Assembly (NCBI RefSeq): GCF_000812025.2
Contig: NZ_JWJE02000001.1
Coordinates: 163,969 to 227,968, forward strand
DNA from: Bacillus thermotolerans
Lineage (GTDB): Bacteria > Bacillota > Bacilli > Bacillales > Domibacillaceae
Length of the DNA: 64,000 nucleotides
Direction: 5' to 3'
Part shown: in pieces, positions 54,311 through 64,000 of the stretch
How positions within the stretch are numbered: the stretch's first letter is position 1
Layout: every line of letters starts with the position of its first letter
Translations under genes and position numbers: made by a program
Notes under the pieces: model-generated
Databases searched by the model: none
Told to the model about the DNA's origin: nothing
Seen by the model: the letters and a program-made list of their open reading frames with translations, nothing else

Positions 54311-55213
54311 ATGAGTGTATTTGTTAATAAAGACACAAAAGTAATCGTTCAAGGTATTACTGGTTCTACCGCTCTATTCCACACAAAGCAAATGCTTGAA
54401 TACGGTACAAAAATCGTAGGTGGAGTAACTCCAGGAAAAGGCGGCATGGAAGTAGAGGGAGTACCAGTATTTAATACAGTAAAAGAAGCTGTTGAGCAAA
54501 CTGGCGCTACTGTTTCCGTTATTTACGTTCCTGCTCCATTTGCTGCAGATTCAATCGTAGAAGCGGTGGACGCTGAGTTAGATCTTGCTATCTGTATCAC
54601 AGAGCACATTCCAGTACTGGATATGGTAAAAGTAAAGCGTTACATGGAAGGCAAGAAAACTCGCTTAATCGGACCGAACTGCCCAGGTGTTATTACAGCA
54701 GACGAATGTAAAGTTGGTATTATGCCTGGTTACATTCATAAAAAAGGCCACGTGGGTGTTGTTTCCCGCTCTGGTACATTAACTTATGAAGCAGTTCACC
54801 AATTAACTCAAGCTGGCATCGGCCAAACTACCGCTGTTGGTATTGGTGGAGACCCGGTAAACGGAACAGACTTCATTGATGTATTAAAAGCATTCAACGA
54901 AGATCCTGAAACGAAAGCGGTTATCATGATTGGTGAAATCGGCGGAACAGCTGAAGAAGAAGCAGCTGAATGGGTGAAAGCGAATATGACAAAACCTGTT
55001 GTTGGCTTCATCGGCGGCCGCACAGCACCTCCAGGAAAACGCATGGGCCATGCGGGTGCGATCATTTCTGGCGGTAAAGGAACAGCTGACGAAAAAATCC
55101 GCGTAATGAACGAATGCGGCATTAAAGTAGCTGAAACTCCATCTGTTATGGGTGAAACATTAATCGAAGTGCTAAAAGAAAATGGCATTTACGAAGAGTG
55201 TAAAACTCACTAA
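54311..55213 (+). CDS. sucD: succinate-CoA ligase, alpha subunit
   Basis: Carries the phosphohistidine intermediate, H247 in GHAGAI, and a CoA-binding Rossmann domain ([15 protein letters not shown] near residues 15-29). 300 residues. Translated from ATG 54311 after AAAGGCAGG. A hairpin follows the stop. Confidence 0.97.
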   Translation: MSVFVNKDTKVIVQGITGSTALFHTKQMLEYGTKIVGGVTPGKGGMEVEGVPVFNTVKEAVEQTGATVSVIYVPAPFAADSIVEAVDAELDLAICITEHIPVLDMVKVKRYMEGKKTRLIGPNCPGVITADECKVGIMPGYIHKKGHVGVVSRSGTLTYEAVHQLTQAGIGQTTAVGIGGDPVNGTDFIDVLKAFNEDPETKAVIMIGEIGGTAEEEAAEWVKANMTKPVVGFIGGRTAPPGKRMGHAGAIISGGKGTADEKIRVMNECGIKVAETPSVMGETLIEVLKENGIYEECKTH

Positions 55214-55230
55214 TTACAAACGAACGTTTG

Positions 55231-55257
55231 AGAAACAGCCTCAATGAGGCTGTTTCT
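55231..55257 (+). terminator. hairpin after sucD
   Basis: 12-bp perfect stem 55231-55242/55246-55257 with a 3-base loop; the T-run is short (TTTCTGTT), so termination may be partial. Confidence 0.6.
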
Positions 55258-55289
55258 GTTATATAAAGGAGGCGTTAACACTGGATGAT

Positions 55290-56162
55290 GTGACTGCAAA
55301 ATTGATTCACCTGCAGCATTGTCAGCATGTGAGCTGGAAAATGATCTATTTGCTTTTAAAGCAGGAACGTGACTTATCGAGCCTTTACAATTATTCTTCC
55401 TCCGATTTATCAACTCTTCTATCCATTTCCTCTGCCCGTTCACTCTCCATTGTCCGGCAGCTTCACGAGGTCCCTATTTACTCCTTATTACAGCAATATC
55501 AGCAGCAAGACATCCGTTTCATTCCCATTTACCACTCGGAGTATCCTCATTGCTTAAAAAATCTGCCCCAGCCCCCGTGGGGTCTTTATGTAATGGGTAA
55601 AAAGGGAATGCTGGCGGATGTTTCCATGAGTCTGGCCATTGTTGGTGCACGCCAGGCGGATAGGTATGCTTATCAGTCCATTCAACTGTTGATGCCTGGT
55701 TTGGTAAAGAGCGGTCTTCTCATTATCAGCGGGCTTGCAAGGGGAGCCGATACCTTTGCCCACGAGGCAGCATTGCGGGCAGGGGGGAAAACGGCCGCTG
55801 TTATTGCAGGAGGATTTTATCATCTATACCCAAAAGAAAATAAGACTCTGGCAAAGAGAATTTTATCAAATGGCTTGCTTATATCTGAATATCCGCCCGT
55901 TACTAAGCCGGCCAAGTGGCAATTTCCTGCCCGCAACCGACTAATCAGCGGTCTATCCTTAGGTACATTAGTTGTACAAGCCGGAAGAAAAAGCGGTTCC
56001 TTAATCACAGCATATTGTGCACTGGAGCAGGGGAAGGAAGTCTTTTGTATTCCGGGAAGAATCACCGATCACTTATCTGACGGGACAAATGATTTGATCA
56101 GTGATGGGGCAAAGCTAGTGCGTTCCAGCGAGGATATCCTAGCGGAAATCATAAGAAAATAA
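55290..56162 (+). CDS. dprA: DNA-processing protein DprA (Smf)
   Basis: Loads RecA on single-stranded DNA in natural transformation. Rossmann-fold motifs GARQADRY, GLARGADTFAHEAAL and FPARNRLISGLS. 290 residues from GTG 55290. The only strong ribosome site, AAGGAGG (55266-55272), is 17 bases upstream of GTG but eight bases from an in-frame CTG at 55281, so the real start may be CTG 55281 (three more residues). SAM-like N-terminal part present. Confidence 0.9.
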   Translation: MTAKLIHLQHCQHVSWKMIYLLLKQERDLSSLYNYSSSDLSTLLSISSARSLSIVRQLHEVPIYSLLQQYQQQDIRFIPIYHSEYPHCLKNLPQPPWGLYVMGKKGMLADVSMSLAIVGARQADRYAYQSIQLLMPGLVKSGLLIISGLARGADTFAHEAALRAGGKTAAVIAGGFYHLYPKENKTLAKRILSNGLLISEYPPVTKPAKWQFPARNRLISGLSLGTLVVQAGRKSGSLITAYCALEQGKEVFCIPGRITDHLSDGTNDLISDGAKLVRSSEDILAEIIRK

Positions 56163-56324
56163 GCCGAGATTCCTGTTCTTAAATTTGCCCATTCATAAAA
56201 AAAGGTTGCTTTTATGAGGAAAGTATATTAAATTTTGCAAAAGAACCATCTGTCTTTTTTTCAGAAAAAGGTGGACAGGCATAGAATGAATACCGTGTGA
56301 GTAGAGAAAGATAGAAGTATTTAA

Positions 56325-56353
56325 TTGACAATGATCACAAACGTAACTAATAA
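56325..56353 (+). promoter_or_regulatory. sigma-A promoter of topA
   Basis: Perfect TTGACA (56325-56330), 17-base spacer, TAATAA (56348-56353). The rest of the 237-base dprA-topA gap is A/T-rich and shows no other clear element. Confidence 0.7.
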
Positions 56354-56399
56354 TGGTTGTTACATCTATCTATTTTTTACCTCTGGGGGAGGTTAAGGC

Positions 56400-58490
56400 A
56401 TGTCAGAGTTTTTAGTAATTGTAGAATCCCCTGCGAAAGCGAAAACAATTGAACGTTATCTGGGGAAGAAATATAAAGTAAAAGCATCTATGGGGCACGT
56501 CCGTGATTTGCCAAAGAGCCAAACGGGTGTTGATATAGAAAATAACTATGAACCGAAATACATTACCATCCGCGGGAAAGGCCCCGTATTAAAAGAATTA
56601 AAAACAGCAGCAAAGAAAGCAAAGAAAATCTACTTAGCAGCTGACCCCGATAGAGAAGGGGAAGCTATTGCCTGGCATTTAGCCCACAGCTTGGACCTTG
56701 ATGTATCGTCCGATTGCCGGGTAGTGTTTAATGAAATTACGAAGGACGCGATTAAAGAATCATTTAAGCATCCAAGGCCGATCAACATGGATCTTGTAGA
56801 TGCACAGCAGGCCCGCCGGATTCTTGATCGGTTGGTTGGGTACAATATCAGCCCGCTTCTTTGGAAAAAGATCAAAAAAGGACTTAGTGCCGGACGGGTT
56901 CAATCGGTTGCTTTACGTTTAATTATCGACCGAGAGAAAGAAATCAATGATTTCAACCCTGAAGAATACTGGACGATTGAAGCGCAGTTTTTAAAGGGTA
57001 AAAGTACATTCCAGGCAGCTTTTTATGGAAAGAATGGAAAAAAAGTTGCTTTAAAGTCGGAAGAAGATGTTAAGGAAGTGCTTTCAGCTATTCAAGGCAA
57101 TGAGTTTGCATTGAAAAGTGTAACGAAGAAGGAGCGAAAGCGGAACCCAGCTCCGCCGTTTACGACTTCTTCCCTTCAGCAGGAAGCAGCGAGAAAATTA
57201 AATTTCCGTGCGAAGAAAACGATGATGCTGGCTCAGCAGTTATATGAAGGTATTGACCTGGGTAAAGAAGGAACCGTCGGTTTGATTACGTATATGCGAA
57301 CCGATTCTACCCGCATATCAGAGGTGGCTCAAAAGGAAGCTGCTGAGTTCATCGAATCGACTCATGGTAAAGAATATTTAAAAAGCACTGAGAAAAAGCC
57401 GGGAAAAAAATCAGACCAAAAGCAATCTAACGCTCAGGACGCTCATGAAGCGATCCGACCGACAAGCGTATTGAAAGAGCCGGGCTCGTTGAAGGAGTTC
57501 TTATCGCGTGATCAGTTGAGGTTATATAAGCTGATTTGGGAACGGTTTCTCGCAAGCCAAATGGCGCCGGCTGTAATGGATACAGTAAGTGCAGACCTGG
57601 TGAATAATGACATTATTTTCCGTGCGACAGGCTCTAAAGTGAAATTCCAAGGATTCATGAAGGTGTATGTAGAAGGATCAGACGATACTCAGGAAGAGAA
57701 AGAGAAACAATTGCCGAACTTAGAAGAAGGCGATAAGGTGACGTATGAGTCAATGGATCCAAAGCAGCACTTCACTCAGCCGCCGCCCCGTTACACAGAA
57801 GCCCGCCTTGTTAAAACATTGGAGGAGTTGGGGATTGGCAGACCTTCCACCTTTGCCCCTACGCTGGACACGATACAGAAACGCGGCTATGTTGCTTTAG
57901 ATAATAAGCGCTTCATCCCAACAGAGCTTGGTGAAATTGTCCACGAGTTGATGGTCGAATACTTCACCGACATCGTTGATGTAGAGTTCACGGCGAAGAT
58001 GGAAAAAGACCTGGATAGTGTAGAAGAGGGCAAAGTAGAGTGGAAAAAAGTGATTGATGAGTTTTATCAGGAATTTAAAGTAGATCTGGCTAAAGCGGAA
58101 GAAGAAATAGAAAAGATTGAAATTAAAGATGAGCCTGCAGGTGAAGATTGTGAAAACTGCGGTCATCCGATGGTATTTAAAATGGGTCGCTATGGAAAGT
58201 TCATGGCTTGCAGCAATTTTCCCGATTGCCGCAATACGAAAGCCATTGTTAAAGAAATCGGAGTGAAATGTCCGAAGTGCGAAGACGGCAATATAATAGA
58301 AAGAAAAAGTAAAAAGCGCCGGATTTTTTATGGATGTGATAACTTTCCGGAATGTGACTTTCTTTCTTGGGATAAGCCGATTGAGAGGAAATGTCCAAAA
58401 TGCGAGCACATGCTTGTTGAAAAGAAATTGAAAAAAGGTGTTCAAATTCAGTGTACAGAATGTGATTATAAAGAAGAACCACAAGTATAA
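56400..58490 (+). CDS. topA: DNA topoisomerase I
   Basis: Type IA enzyme relaxing negative supercoils. Toprim domain ([15 protein letters not shown]; acidic triad in DPDREGE), catalytic Y298 in [10 protein letters not shown], and three C-terminal four-cysteine zinc ribbons (about 575-690; [24 protein letters not shown]). 696 residues, usual for Bacillus. ATG 56400 follows GGGGGAGGTTAAGG. Confidence 0.97.
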   Translation: MSEFLVIVESPAKAKTIERYLGKKYKVKASMGHVRDLPKSQTGVDIENNYEPKYITIRGKGPVLKELKTAAKKAKKIYLAADPDREGEAIAWHLAHSLDLDVSSDCRVVFNEITKDAIKESFKHPRPINMDLVDAQQARRILDRLVGYNISPLLWKKIKKGLSAGRVQSVALRLIIDREKEINDFNPEEYWTIEAQFLKGKSTFQAAFYGKNGKKVALKSEEDVKEVLSAIQGNEFALKSVTKKERKRNPAPPFTTSSLQQEAARKLNFRAKKTMMLAQQLYEGIDLGKEGTVGLITYMRTDSTRISEVAQKEAAEFIESTHGKEYLKSTEKKPGKKSDQKQSNAQDAHEAIRPTSVLKEPGSLKEFLSRDQLRLYKLIWERFLASQMAPAVMDTVSADLVNNDIIFRATGSKVKFQGFMKVYVEGSDDTQEEKEKQLPNLEEGDKVTYESMDPKQHFTQPPPRYTEARLVKTLEELGIGRPSTFAPTLDTIQKRGYVALDNKRFIPTELGEIVHELMVEYFTDIVDVEFTAKMEKDLDSVEEGKVEWKKVIDEFYQEFKVDLAKAEEEIEKIEIKDEPAGEDCENCGHPMVFKMGRYGKFMACSNFPDCRNTKAIVKEIGVKCPKCEDGNIIERKSKKRRIFYGCDNFPECDFLSWDKPIERKCPKCEHMLVEKKLKKGVQIQCTECDYKEEPQV

Positions 58491-58512
58491 AAGCGGGGCT
58501 ATCCCGCTTTTT
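58489..58512 (+). terminator. terminator after topA
   Basis: 9-bp perfect stem 58489-58497/58503-58511 with a 5-base loop, ending TTTTT; begins in the last bases of the stop codon. Confidence 0.85.
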
Positions 58513-58692
58513 CTTTGTGCATTTCCTTCTCTCCCGTCAAAGGACAGAAGGTAAAAGGCAAGTATGGAAAATTCAAGAATGTGAACAATATAATGAATGT
58601 TTTATAAGCCTTAAAGCTTTTTTTATGCGAACGTCTGTTGTACAATGCTTTAGGGATGAATTGTACGGCAGCTATTTTAGGAGGGTCAAGAA

Positions 58693-59997
58693 ATGGAAGC
58701 AGTAGTAAATGTAATAGGAGCCGGCTTGGCAGGAAGTGAAGCGGCTTTCCAAATCGCTGAACGTGGTGTGAAGGTAAACTTATATGAAATGCGACCGGTC
58801 CGTCAGACACCGGCTCATCATACAGATAAATTTGCTGAACTTGTCTGCAGCAACTCCCTGCGGGCTAACGCGCTAACAAATGCAGTTGGTGTGCTAAAGG
58901 AGGAAATGAGAGCTCTGAGTTCAGTTATCATTTCTTCTGCAGATGATTGCTCGGTGCCGGCAGGCGGTGCGCTTGCGGTCGATCGCCATGAGTTTGCGGC
59001 CAAAGTAACAGAACGCGTTAAAAACCATCCAAATGTGACTGTATATAATGAAGAAATGACGGCTATTCCACAGGGGATTACTGTTATTGCAACCGGTCCG
59101 CTAACTAGTGAAGCATTGTCCCAGCAGCTAAAAGAGCTAACTGGTGAGGAATATTTATATTTTTATGATGCAGCAGCGCCTATTATTGAAAAGGACAGCA
59201 TAGATATGAATAAAGCCTATCTTAAATCCCGTTATGATAAGGGAGAGGCTGCTTATTTAAACTGTCCAATGAACGAGGAAGAGTTTGATCGCTTCTATGA
59301 AGCACTGATTTCTGCAGAGACTGTTCCATTAAAGGAATTTGAAAAGGAAATTTTCTTTGAAGGCTGCATGCCTGTAGAGGTACTGGCACAGCGCGGAAAG
59401 AAAACATTGCTGTTTGGTCCTATGAAGCCGGTTGGCTTGGAAGACCCGCGCACTGGAAAAAGACCATATGCCGTTGTTCAGCTTCGGCAGGACGATGCAG
59501 CGGGAACTCTTTATAATATTGTTGGCTTCCAAACGCACTTGAAATGGGGACCGCAAAAAGAAGTCCTTCAGTTAATTCCAGGGCTTGAAAACGCAGAAAT
59601 CGTCCGTTACGGAGTGATGCATCGCAATACGTTTATTAATTCACCAAAGGTATTAAAACCTACGTACCAGTTTAAAGGTCGCCATGATTTGTTCTTTGCC
59701 GGCCAAATGACTGGAGTAGAGGGTTATGTGGAGTCAGCAGCAAGCGGGTTAGTTGCTGGTATAAATGCGGCCCGCCTTGCATTAGGACAGGACCCGGTCA
59801 TTGTTCCTAGGGAAACAGCTATTGGCAGCATGGCTAATTATATTACTACAGCTGATCAGAAAAATTTTCAGCCAATGAATGCAAACTTTGGTTTATTTCC
59901 AAGTCTTGAGGTTAAAATGAAAAGTAAGAAAGAGCGAGCGGAGGCGCAAGCTGAGCGAGCATTAGAAACAATTCGCACTTTTGTGAAAAGTTTGTAA
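58693..59997 (+). CDS. trmFO: folate-dependent tRNA (uracil-54-C5)-methyltransferase TrmFO
   Basis: FAD enzyme making m5U54 in tRNA with methylenetetrahydrofolate. FAD-binding GAGLAGSE at 9-16, then [12 protein letters not shown] (about 48-59) with the conserved cysteine. 434 residues, formerly gid. ATG 58693 follows TTAGGAGGG. A TACAAT -10 candidate lies at 58641. Confidence 0.95.
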   Translation: MEAVVNVIGAGLAGSEAAFQIAERGVKVNLYEMRPVRQTPAHHTDKFAELVCSNSLRANALTNAVGVLKEEMRALSSVIISSADDCSVPAGGALAVDRHEFAAKVTERVKNHPNVTVYNEEMTAIPQGITVIATGPLTSEALSQQLKELTGEEYLYFYDAAAPIIEKDSIDMNKAYLKSRYDKGEAAYLNCPMNEEEFDRFYEALISAETVPLKEFEKEIFFEGCMPVEVLAQRGKKTLLFGPMKPVGLEDPRTGKRPYAVVQLRQDDAAGTLYNIVGFQTHLKWGPQKEVLQLIPGLENAEIVRYGVMHRNTFINSPKVLKPTYQFKGRHDLFFAGQMTGVEGYVESAASGLVAGINAARLALGQDPVIVPRETAIGSMANYITTADQKNFQPMNANFGLFPSLEVKMKSKKERAEAQAERALETIRTFVKSL

Positions 59998-60009
59998 ACT
60001 TAGTTGCAT

Positions 60010-60042
60010 GGGCTACTATAGTATGCTACTATTTAGTAGCCC
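60010..60042 (+). repeat. nested hairpin between trmFO and xerC
   Basis: 9-bp perfect outer stem 60010-60018/60034-60042 and inner 5-bp stem 60019-60023/60027-60031 with a 2-base bulge, about 14 bp in all. No T-run follows; it ends 16 bases before the xerC ATG, next to its GAGGTG ribosome site. May be an mRNA processing or stabilising stem. Confidence 0.65.
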
Positions 60043-60058
60043 TAATTGAGGTGTGTAG

Positions 60059-60964
60059 ATGTCGCAACTTTTCAATAATTATTTAGATGGATTTTTAACG
60101 TATTTACAGATTGAAAAACATTATTCATCCTATACGGTGCAGTTTTATCGTTATGATATTGAGGAGTTCTTTAAGTTCACTGCTGAACAAAACTTAAACA
60201 GTCTAGAAGATATTGAATATTTGGATGTCCGTCTTTACTTGACAGATCTTTATGAAAGAAAGATGTCCCGGGCGGCTGTTGCCAGAAGACTCTCCAGCTT
60301 GCGCAGTTTTTATCGTTTTTTGTCCAAGGAAAATGTCGTGGCTGTTAATCCTTTTTCTTTCGTGCAGCCGCCGAAAGAAGCGAAAAGGCTTCCTTCCTTC
60401 TTTTATGAAGAGGAAATGGAAAAGCTCTTTGCAGAATGTGAAGGGAGCGATAAACCGCTAGCCGTTCGGGACAGAGCACTGCTGGAGCTTTTGTATGCAA
60501 CTGGAATTCGGGTCAGTGAATGCTCAGGCATCAAGCTAAGCGATATTGATTTTGACCTTTCCGTCTTATTAGTTAGAGGAAAGGGGAATAAAGAGCGGTA
60601 TGTACCTTTCGGTTATTTTGCCCACGAAGCTGCACAAGAATACATAGCAACTGCCCGAAGCTTTTTGGTGAAAGATACGGAACCGCATCCGTTTTTATTC
60701 GTTAATCACCGAGGCAAGCCGCTCACGCCGAGGGGCATCCGGTATGTGCTAAATAAATTAATGGAAAAAGCATCATTGACGAGAAAGATTCATCCGCATA
60801 TGCTCCGGCATACATTTGCCACTCATTTGTTAAATAACGGGGCTGACTTAAGAACTGTACAAGAATTGCTCGGACATGAGCATCTTTCTTCTACGCAAGT
60901 ATATACTCATGTAACAAAAGAGCATTTGCGGAAGACGTATTTAAGTCATCACCCCCGTGCGTAA
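60059..60964 (+). CDS. xerC: tyrosine recombinase XerC (CodV)
   Basis: Resolves chromosome dimers at dif with XerD. All catalytic residues present: R151, K175, H247, R250, H273 and nucleophile Y282. N-terminal SAM-like core-binding domain about 1-90. 301 residues. ATG 60059 follows GAGGTG. It is the housekeeping XerC and not a mobile-element integrase, given its place in the codV-hslV-hslU-codY block. Confidence 0.95.
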   Translation: MSQLFNNYLDGFLTYLQIEKHYSSYTVQFYRYDIEEFFKFTAEQNLNSLEDIEYLDVRLYLTDLYERKMSRAAVARRLSSLRSFYRFLSKENVVAVNPFSFVQPPKEAKRLPSFFYEEEMEKLFAECEGSDKPLAVRDRALLELLYATGIRVSECSGIKLSDIDFDLSVLLVRGKGNKERYVPFGYFAHEAAQEYIATARSFLVKDTEPHPFLFVNHRGKPLTPRGIRYVLNKLMEKASLTRKIHPHMLRHTFATHLLNNGADLRTVQELLGHEHLSSTQVYTHVTKEHLRKTYLSHHPRA

Positions 60965-60983
60965 GTAAAGGAGGAAGGAAATT

Positions 60984-61529
60984 ATGGAGCAATTCCATGC
61001 AACGACGATCTTTGCTGTCCAGCATAAAGGTAAAAGCGCCATGGCTGGTGACGGTCAAGTAACCTTTGGCAATGCGGTAGTAATGAAGCATACCGCTAGA
61101 AAGGTGCGCAAACTGTTTAACGGGAAAGTTATTGCCGGCTTTGCTGGATCGGTGGCTGACGCTTTTACTCTATTCGAATTATTTGAAGGAAGACTAGAAG
61201 AGTATAATGGTAACCTGCAGCGTGCAGCCGTAGAAATGGCAAAGGAATGGCGATCTGATAAAGTGCTTCGCCGTTTGGAAGCGATGCTGATCGTGATGGA
61301 TAAGTCTAATATGTTGCTTATTTCCGGTACTGGTGAAGTCATTGAACCGGATGATGGAATTTTGGCTATTGGCTCAGGAGGGAATTTTGCTTTAGCAGCA
61401 GGCCGCGCCTTAAAGAATTACTCTGGAGACCATTTAGCAGCCAAAGACATTGCTGAAGCTGCTCTTAAAATAGCTGGTGAGATTTGTGTATACACAAATG
61501 ATCAGATTATTGTAGAAGAATTAGAGTAA
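60984..61529 (+). CDS. hslV: HslV (ClpQ) proteasome-like protease subunit
   Basis: Proteolytic ring of the HslUV protease. The core TTIFAV (residues 7-12) aligns with the N-terminal TT of E. coli HslV; here six residues (MEQFHA) precede T7. B. subtilis CodW uses an N-terminal serine, but here residue 2 is Glu, so either the six residues are removed to expose T7 or another start is used. [10 protein letters not shown] and GSGGNFA motifs are present. 181 residues. Confidence 0.94.
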   Translation: MEQFHATTIFAVQHKGKSAMAGDGQVTFGNAVVMKHTARKVRKLFNGKVIAGFAGSVADAFTLFELFEGRLEEYNGNLQRAAVEMAKEWRSDKVLRRLEAMLIVMDKSNMLLISGTGEVIEPDDGILAIGSGGNFALAAGRALKNYSGDHLAAKDIAEAALKIAGEICVYTNDQIIVEELE

Positions 61530-61542
61530 GGGAGTGAAAGGC

Positions 61543-62952
61543 ATGGATAACAAATCACTGCAATTAACGCCGAGACAGATGGTTGACCGGCTTGATCAAT
61601 ATATTGTTGGCCAGAAAGAAGCGAAGAAAGCAGTTGCTGTAGCCTTACGGAATCGTTATCGCCGAAGCCTGCTGGATGATCGAATGCGGGATGAGGTTAT
61701 TCCGAAGAACATACTAATGATCGGGCCTACAGGCGTAGGAAAAACAGAGATTGCCCGGCGGATTGCTAAGCTCTCGGGCGCTCCCTTTGTAAAGGTAGAG
61801 GCAACAAAGTTTACAGAGGTCGGTTACGTTGGACGGGATGTAGAGTCTATGGTTCGTGATTTAGTAGAAACGTCTGTACGGATTGTGAAGGAAGAGAAGA
61901 TGCAATCTGTTCAGGGAGCTGCTAGAGAAGCCGCTGATCGCCGTCTGGTTGAGCTGCTTGTCCCTTCTAAGAAAAAAGTGAACAACGTTAAGAATCCATT
62001 TGAAATGCTGTTCGGCGGAACTAATGAACAGGAGCAGCCAAGAGCGGAAGAGGCAGAAGAAATGTCGATCCGCGAGAAAAGAAAGATAGCGGCTGCAAAG
62101 CTGGAACGCGGTGAACTGGAGGATGAAGTTGTGACGATTGAGGTAGAAGAGCAGCCTCCTTCTATGTTCGACATGTTCCAGGGATCTGGCATGGAGCAAA
62201 TGGGCATGAACATGCAGGATATGCTTGGGGGCTTAATGCCGAAGAAAAAGAAAAAAAGAAAGCTCTCTGTAAAAGAGGCGCGAGACGTTTTAACCAATGA
62301 AGAAGCGCAAAAGCTGATCGATATGGATGATGTGACTCAAGAGGCAATTAGGCGAACCGAGCAAATGGGGATTATCTTTATCGATGAAATTGATAAGGTA
62401 GCAGCCAAGGGGGCCGCGTCTTCCTCTGCGAGTGTTTCTAGAGAAGGGGTTCAACGTGACATCCTGCCAATTGTTGAAGGTTCTACGGTTATGACGAAGT
62501 ATGGAGCGGTCAAAACAGACTATATCTTATTTATTGCAGCTGGAGCATTCCATATTTCAAAGCCGTCTGATCTAATTCCAGAGCTGCAGGGACGCTTCCC
62601 GGTCCGGGTAGAACTGCAGAAGCTAACGGTAGAAGATTTCGTGAGAATTCTGGTAGAGCCGGATAATGCATTAATTAAACAATATGTAGCATTATTGGAA
62701 ACTGAAGGTATAGAAATTGAATTTTCTGACGATGCTATTGAACGTATAGCAGAAATTGCTTTCGAAGTCAATCAAGATACAGATAACATTGGTGCGCGCC
62801 GCCTTCATACTATTATGGAGAAACTTCTTGAAGACTTATCATTTGAAGCATCTGATATTAACATGGGAACCATCAAAATTACACCTTCGTACGTAAATGA
62901 GAAATTAGAAAAGATCTCAAGCAATAAAGATTTAAGCCAATTTATCCTATAG
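61543..62952 (+). CDS. hslU: HslU (ClpY) ATPase
   Basis: AAA+ unfoldase feeding HslV. Walker A GPTGVGKT at 61-68, GYVGRDVE pore loop (about 89-96), a charged intermediate I domain (about 110-250, with MGMNMQ repeats), and Walker B FIDEIDK. 469 residues. ATG 61543 follows GGGAG; an in-frame GTG at 61534 is less likely. Confidence 0.96.
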   Translation: MDNKSLQLTPRQMVDRLDQYIVGQKEAKKAVAVALRNRYRRSLLDDRMRDEVIPKNILMIGPTGVGKTEIARRIAKLSGAPFVKVEATKFTEVGYVGRDVESMVRDLVETSVRIVKEEKMQSVQGAAREAADRRLVELLVPSKKKVNNVKNPFEMLFGGTNEQEQPRAEEAEEMSIREKRKIAAAKLERGELEDEVVTIEVEEQPPSMFDMFQGSGMEQMGMNMQDMLGGLMPKKKKKRKLSVKEARDVLTNEEAQKLIDMDDVTQEAIRRTEQMGIIFIDEIDKVAAKGAASSSASVSREGVQRDILPIVEGSTVMTKYGAVKTDYILFIAAGAFHISKPSDLIPELQGRFPVRVELQKLTVEDFVRILVEPDNALIKQYVALLETEGIEIEFSDDAIERIAEIAFEVNQDTDNIGARRLHTIMEKLLEDLSFEASDINMGTIKITPSYVNEKLEKISSNKDLSQFIL

Positions 62953-63071
62953 ATGTTTAAGAAGAAGTTTCCAGAGGGAACATAATCAATAATATCTATG
63001 TGTAAATGACAGTTAAAATAGTGAATACAAACTAGCTATAGATGAACCAGTGAATGTAGGAGGATTTTATT

Positions 63072-63851
63072 ATGAATTTGCTAGAAAAAACAAGAAAGAT
63101 TAATAAGCTGCTTCAAGACGCAGCAGGAAAGTCAGTTAACTTCAAGGAAATGGCCGAATCCCTGTCTGAGTTGATTGAAGCGAACGTATATGTGGTCAGC
63201 CGCCGTGGAAAACTCCTTGGCTTTGGGGTGAACCAGCAGATTGAAAATGAGCGGATGAAGAGTATGCTTGCCGATCGCCGTTTCCCGGAAGAGTACACAA
63301 ACAATTTATTTAACATCGAAGAAACATCCCCAAACCTTGATGTGGAGAGTGAGTATACAGCTTTCCCTGTTGAGAACAAAGAGTTATTTAAAAATGGTTT
63401 AACGACCATTGTACCGATTAAAGGGGCTGGTGAGCGCTTAGGTACACTTGTGCTGGCTCGTGTAGCAGAAAAATTCCACGATGAAGATTTAATCTTAGCA
63501 GAATATGGAGCAACAGTAGTTGGAATGGAGATTCTTCGCGAGAAAACAGAAGAAATTGAAGAAGAAGCAAGAAGTAAAGCTGTTGTACAGATGGCAATCA
63601 GTTCATTGTCATACAGTGAATTAGAAGCGATTGAGCATATTTTTGAAGAACTAGATGGAAAAGAAGGTCTGTTGGTCGCTTCTAAAATTGCTGACCGAGT
63701 TGGCATTACCCGTTCGGTAATTGTAAATGCACTTCGCAAGCTTGAAAGTGCAGGAGTCATTGAATCTCGCTCACTAGGTATGAAAGGAACATATATTAAA
63801 GTATTAAATGATAAATTCCTCATGGAATTGGAAAAATTAAAGTCTAATTAA
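63072..63851 (+). CDS. codY: global transcription regulator CodY
   Basis: GTP- and branched-chain-amino-acid-sensing repressor of stationary-phase genes. N-terminal GAF domain (about 1-155), long linker helix, C-terminal winged helix ([17 protein letters not shown] from residue 203). 259 residues, same as B. subtilis. ATG 63072 follows TAGGAGG. The 119-base gap after hslU holds an A/T-rich stretch without a firm promoter. Confidence 0.97.
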   Translation: MNLLEKTRKINKLLQDAAGKSVNFKEMAESLSELIEANVYVVSRRGKLLGFGVNQQIENERMKSMLADRRFPEEYTNNLFNIEETSPNLDVESEYTAFPVENKELFKNGLTTIVPIKGAGERLGTLVLARVAEKFHDEDLILAEYGATVVGMEILREKTEEIEEEARSKAVVQMAISSLSYSELEAIEHIFEELDGKEGLLVASKIADRVGITRSVIVNALRKLESAGVIESRSLGMKGTYIKVLNDKFLMELEKLKSN

Positions 63852-63863
63852 CCAAATAAAGTA

Positions 63864-63896
63864 AAAAAACCGTCTGTCGAATGCAGGCGGTTTTTT
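63864..63896 (+). terminator. terminator after codY
   Basis: 13-bp stem 63864-63876/63884-63896 with one G-U pair and a 7-base loop, with A-run before and T-run after. Confidence 0.9.
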
Positions 63897-64000
63897 ACTT
63901 TGTTTTTTTGGCTCTATAATATTTGTTGGGGTTTAAACAAAATTTTGTGTGCATAAAAAAACACGCAAACTCCTCATTCTTTTATACTTGAATTGTCGAG
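63897..64000 (+). other. start of the region after codY, cut by window end
   Basis: A/T-rich and non-coding as far as visible. TATAAT at 63915-63920 could be a -10 but no -35 at the right distance is good. In B. subtilis the fla/che operon (flgB) starts here. No gene can be called. Confidence 0.3.

Noticed and set aside
55217..55230. Palindrome CAAACGAACGTTTG as possible SOS (LexA) box before dprA
   Set aside because: The Bacillus LexA motif needs CGAAC, four bases, GTTCG spacing; this has the halves directly adjoining.
57897..58484. 195-residue open frame antisense to the topA zinc ribbons
   Set aside because: Phe/Ile-rich reverse translation of a Lys/Glu-rich coding region; no ribosome site.
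60059..60964. Tyrosine recombinase as possible sign of an integrated element
   Set aside because: It is the chromosomal XerC in its standard place; no att-like repeats, tRNA or cargo nearby.
62947..63044. 9-base direct repeat CTATAGATG flanking the hslU-codY gap
   Set aside because: Short A/T-rich repeat; no element structure between the copies.
63113..63823. 236-residue open frame antisense to codY
   Set aside because: Lies wholly within codY, has no ribosome site, and its composition (Ser/Arg-rich) is that of a shadow frame.

Overview
The window is core chromosome from an endospore-forming Bacillaceae bacterium (Bacillales). Supporting signs are a SpoVM peptide gene, strong AGGAGG-type ribosome binding sites with frequent GTG and TTG starts, low-to-moderate GC, and a gene order that follows the Bacillus subtilis pyrB-to-codY segment almost gene for gene. 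The genus cannot be fixed from sequence alone. There is no sign of recent foreign DNA: no insertion sequence, integrase (other than the housekeeping XerC), prophage, CRISPR array, tRNA or rRNA was seen.

Layout. (1) 1-9660: end of a PyrR-type attenuator, then the UMP biosynthesis operon pyrB-pyrC-carA-carB-pyrK-pyrD-pyrF-pyrE, mostly with overlapping start and stop codons, closed by a bidirectional terminator. (2) 9657-11363, minus strand: rqcH (ribosome quality control). (3) 11506-16304: a Ca2+ P-type ATPase, the YicC/YloC ribonuclease, remA, gmk and rpoZ. (4) 16305-24066: a structured leader, then coaBC, priA, def, fmt, rsmB and rlmN (coenzyme A, replication restart, formyl-Met handling, rRNA modification). 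(5) 24072-29263: prpC-prkC phosphatase/kinase pair, rsgA, rpe, thiN and the tiny sporulation gene spoVM. (6) 29344-34208: divergent rpmB, then yloU, fakA and recG. (7) 34229-37876: the FapR-controlled fatty-acid block fapR-plsX-fabD-fabG-acpP, with a clear FapR operator. (8) 38114-45337: rnc, smc, ftsY, ylxM, ffh (RNase III, chromosome condensation, SRP targeting). (9) 45469-50787: rpsP, khpA, ylqD, rimM, trmD, rplS, a signal peptidase, rbgA and rnhB (ribosome build-up and export). (10) 50801-52950: two genes of unproven role resembling the flagellar proteins FliK and FlhB (C-terminal part). (11) 53112-55213: sucCD. (12) 55290-63851: dprA, topA, trmFO, xerC, hslV, hslU, codY; the window ends just downstream of codY, where B. 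subtilis has its fla/che operon.

How the parts work together. Most products serve ribosome assembly, translation and membrane or precursor supply, the growth-rate functions of the cell. Visible control elements are the pyr attenuator, the FapR operator, the L19-type leader, and several clear sigma-A promoters that cut the long co-directional run into units. Compared with B. subtilis 168 (from memory) the cysH sulfate operon after pyrE, sdaAB-sdaAA after fakA, and ylqB near ftsY are missing, while a signal peptidase gene sits between rplS and rbgA.

No wholly new gene system is evident. The least explained signals are RNA- or DNA-structural: two perfect tandem hairpins inside pyrK, a four-segment mutually exclusive hairpin region before coaBC, a 23-bp perfect palindrome with a shorter relative between acpP and rnc (the RNase III gene), and a 12-codon basic mini-ORF before recG.
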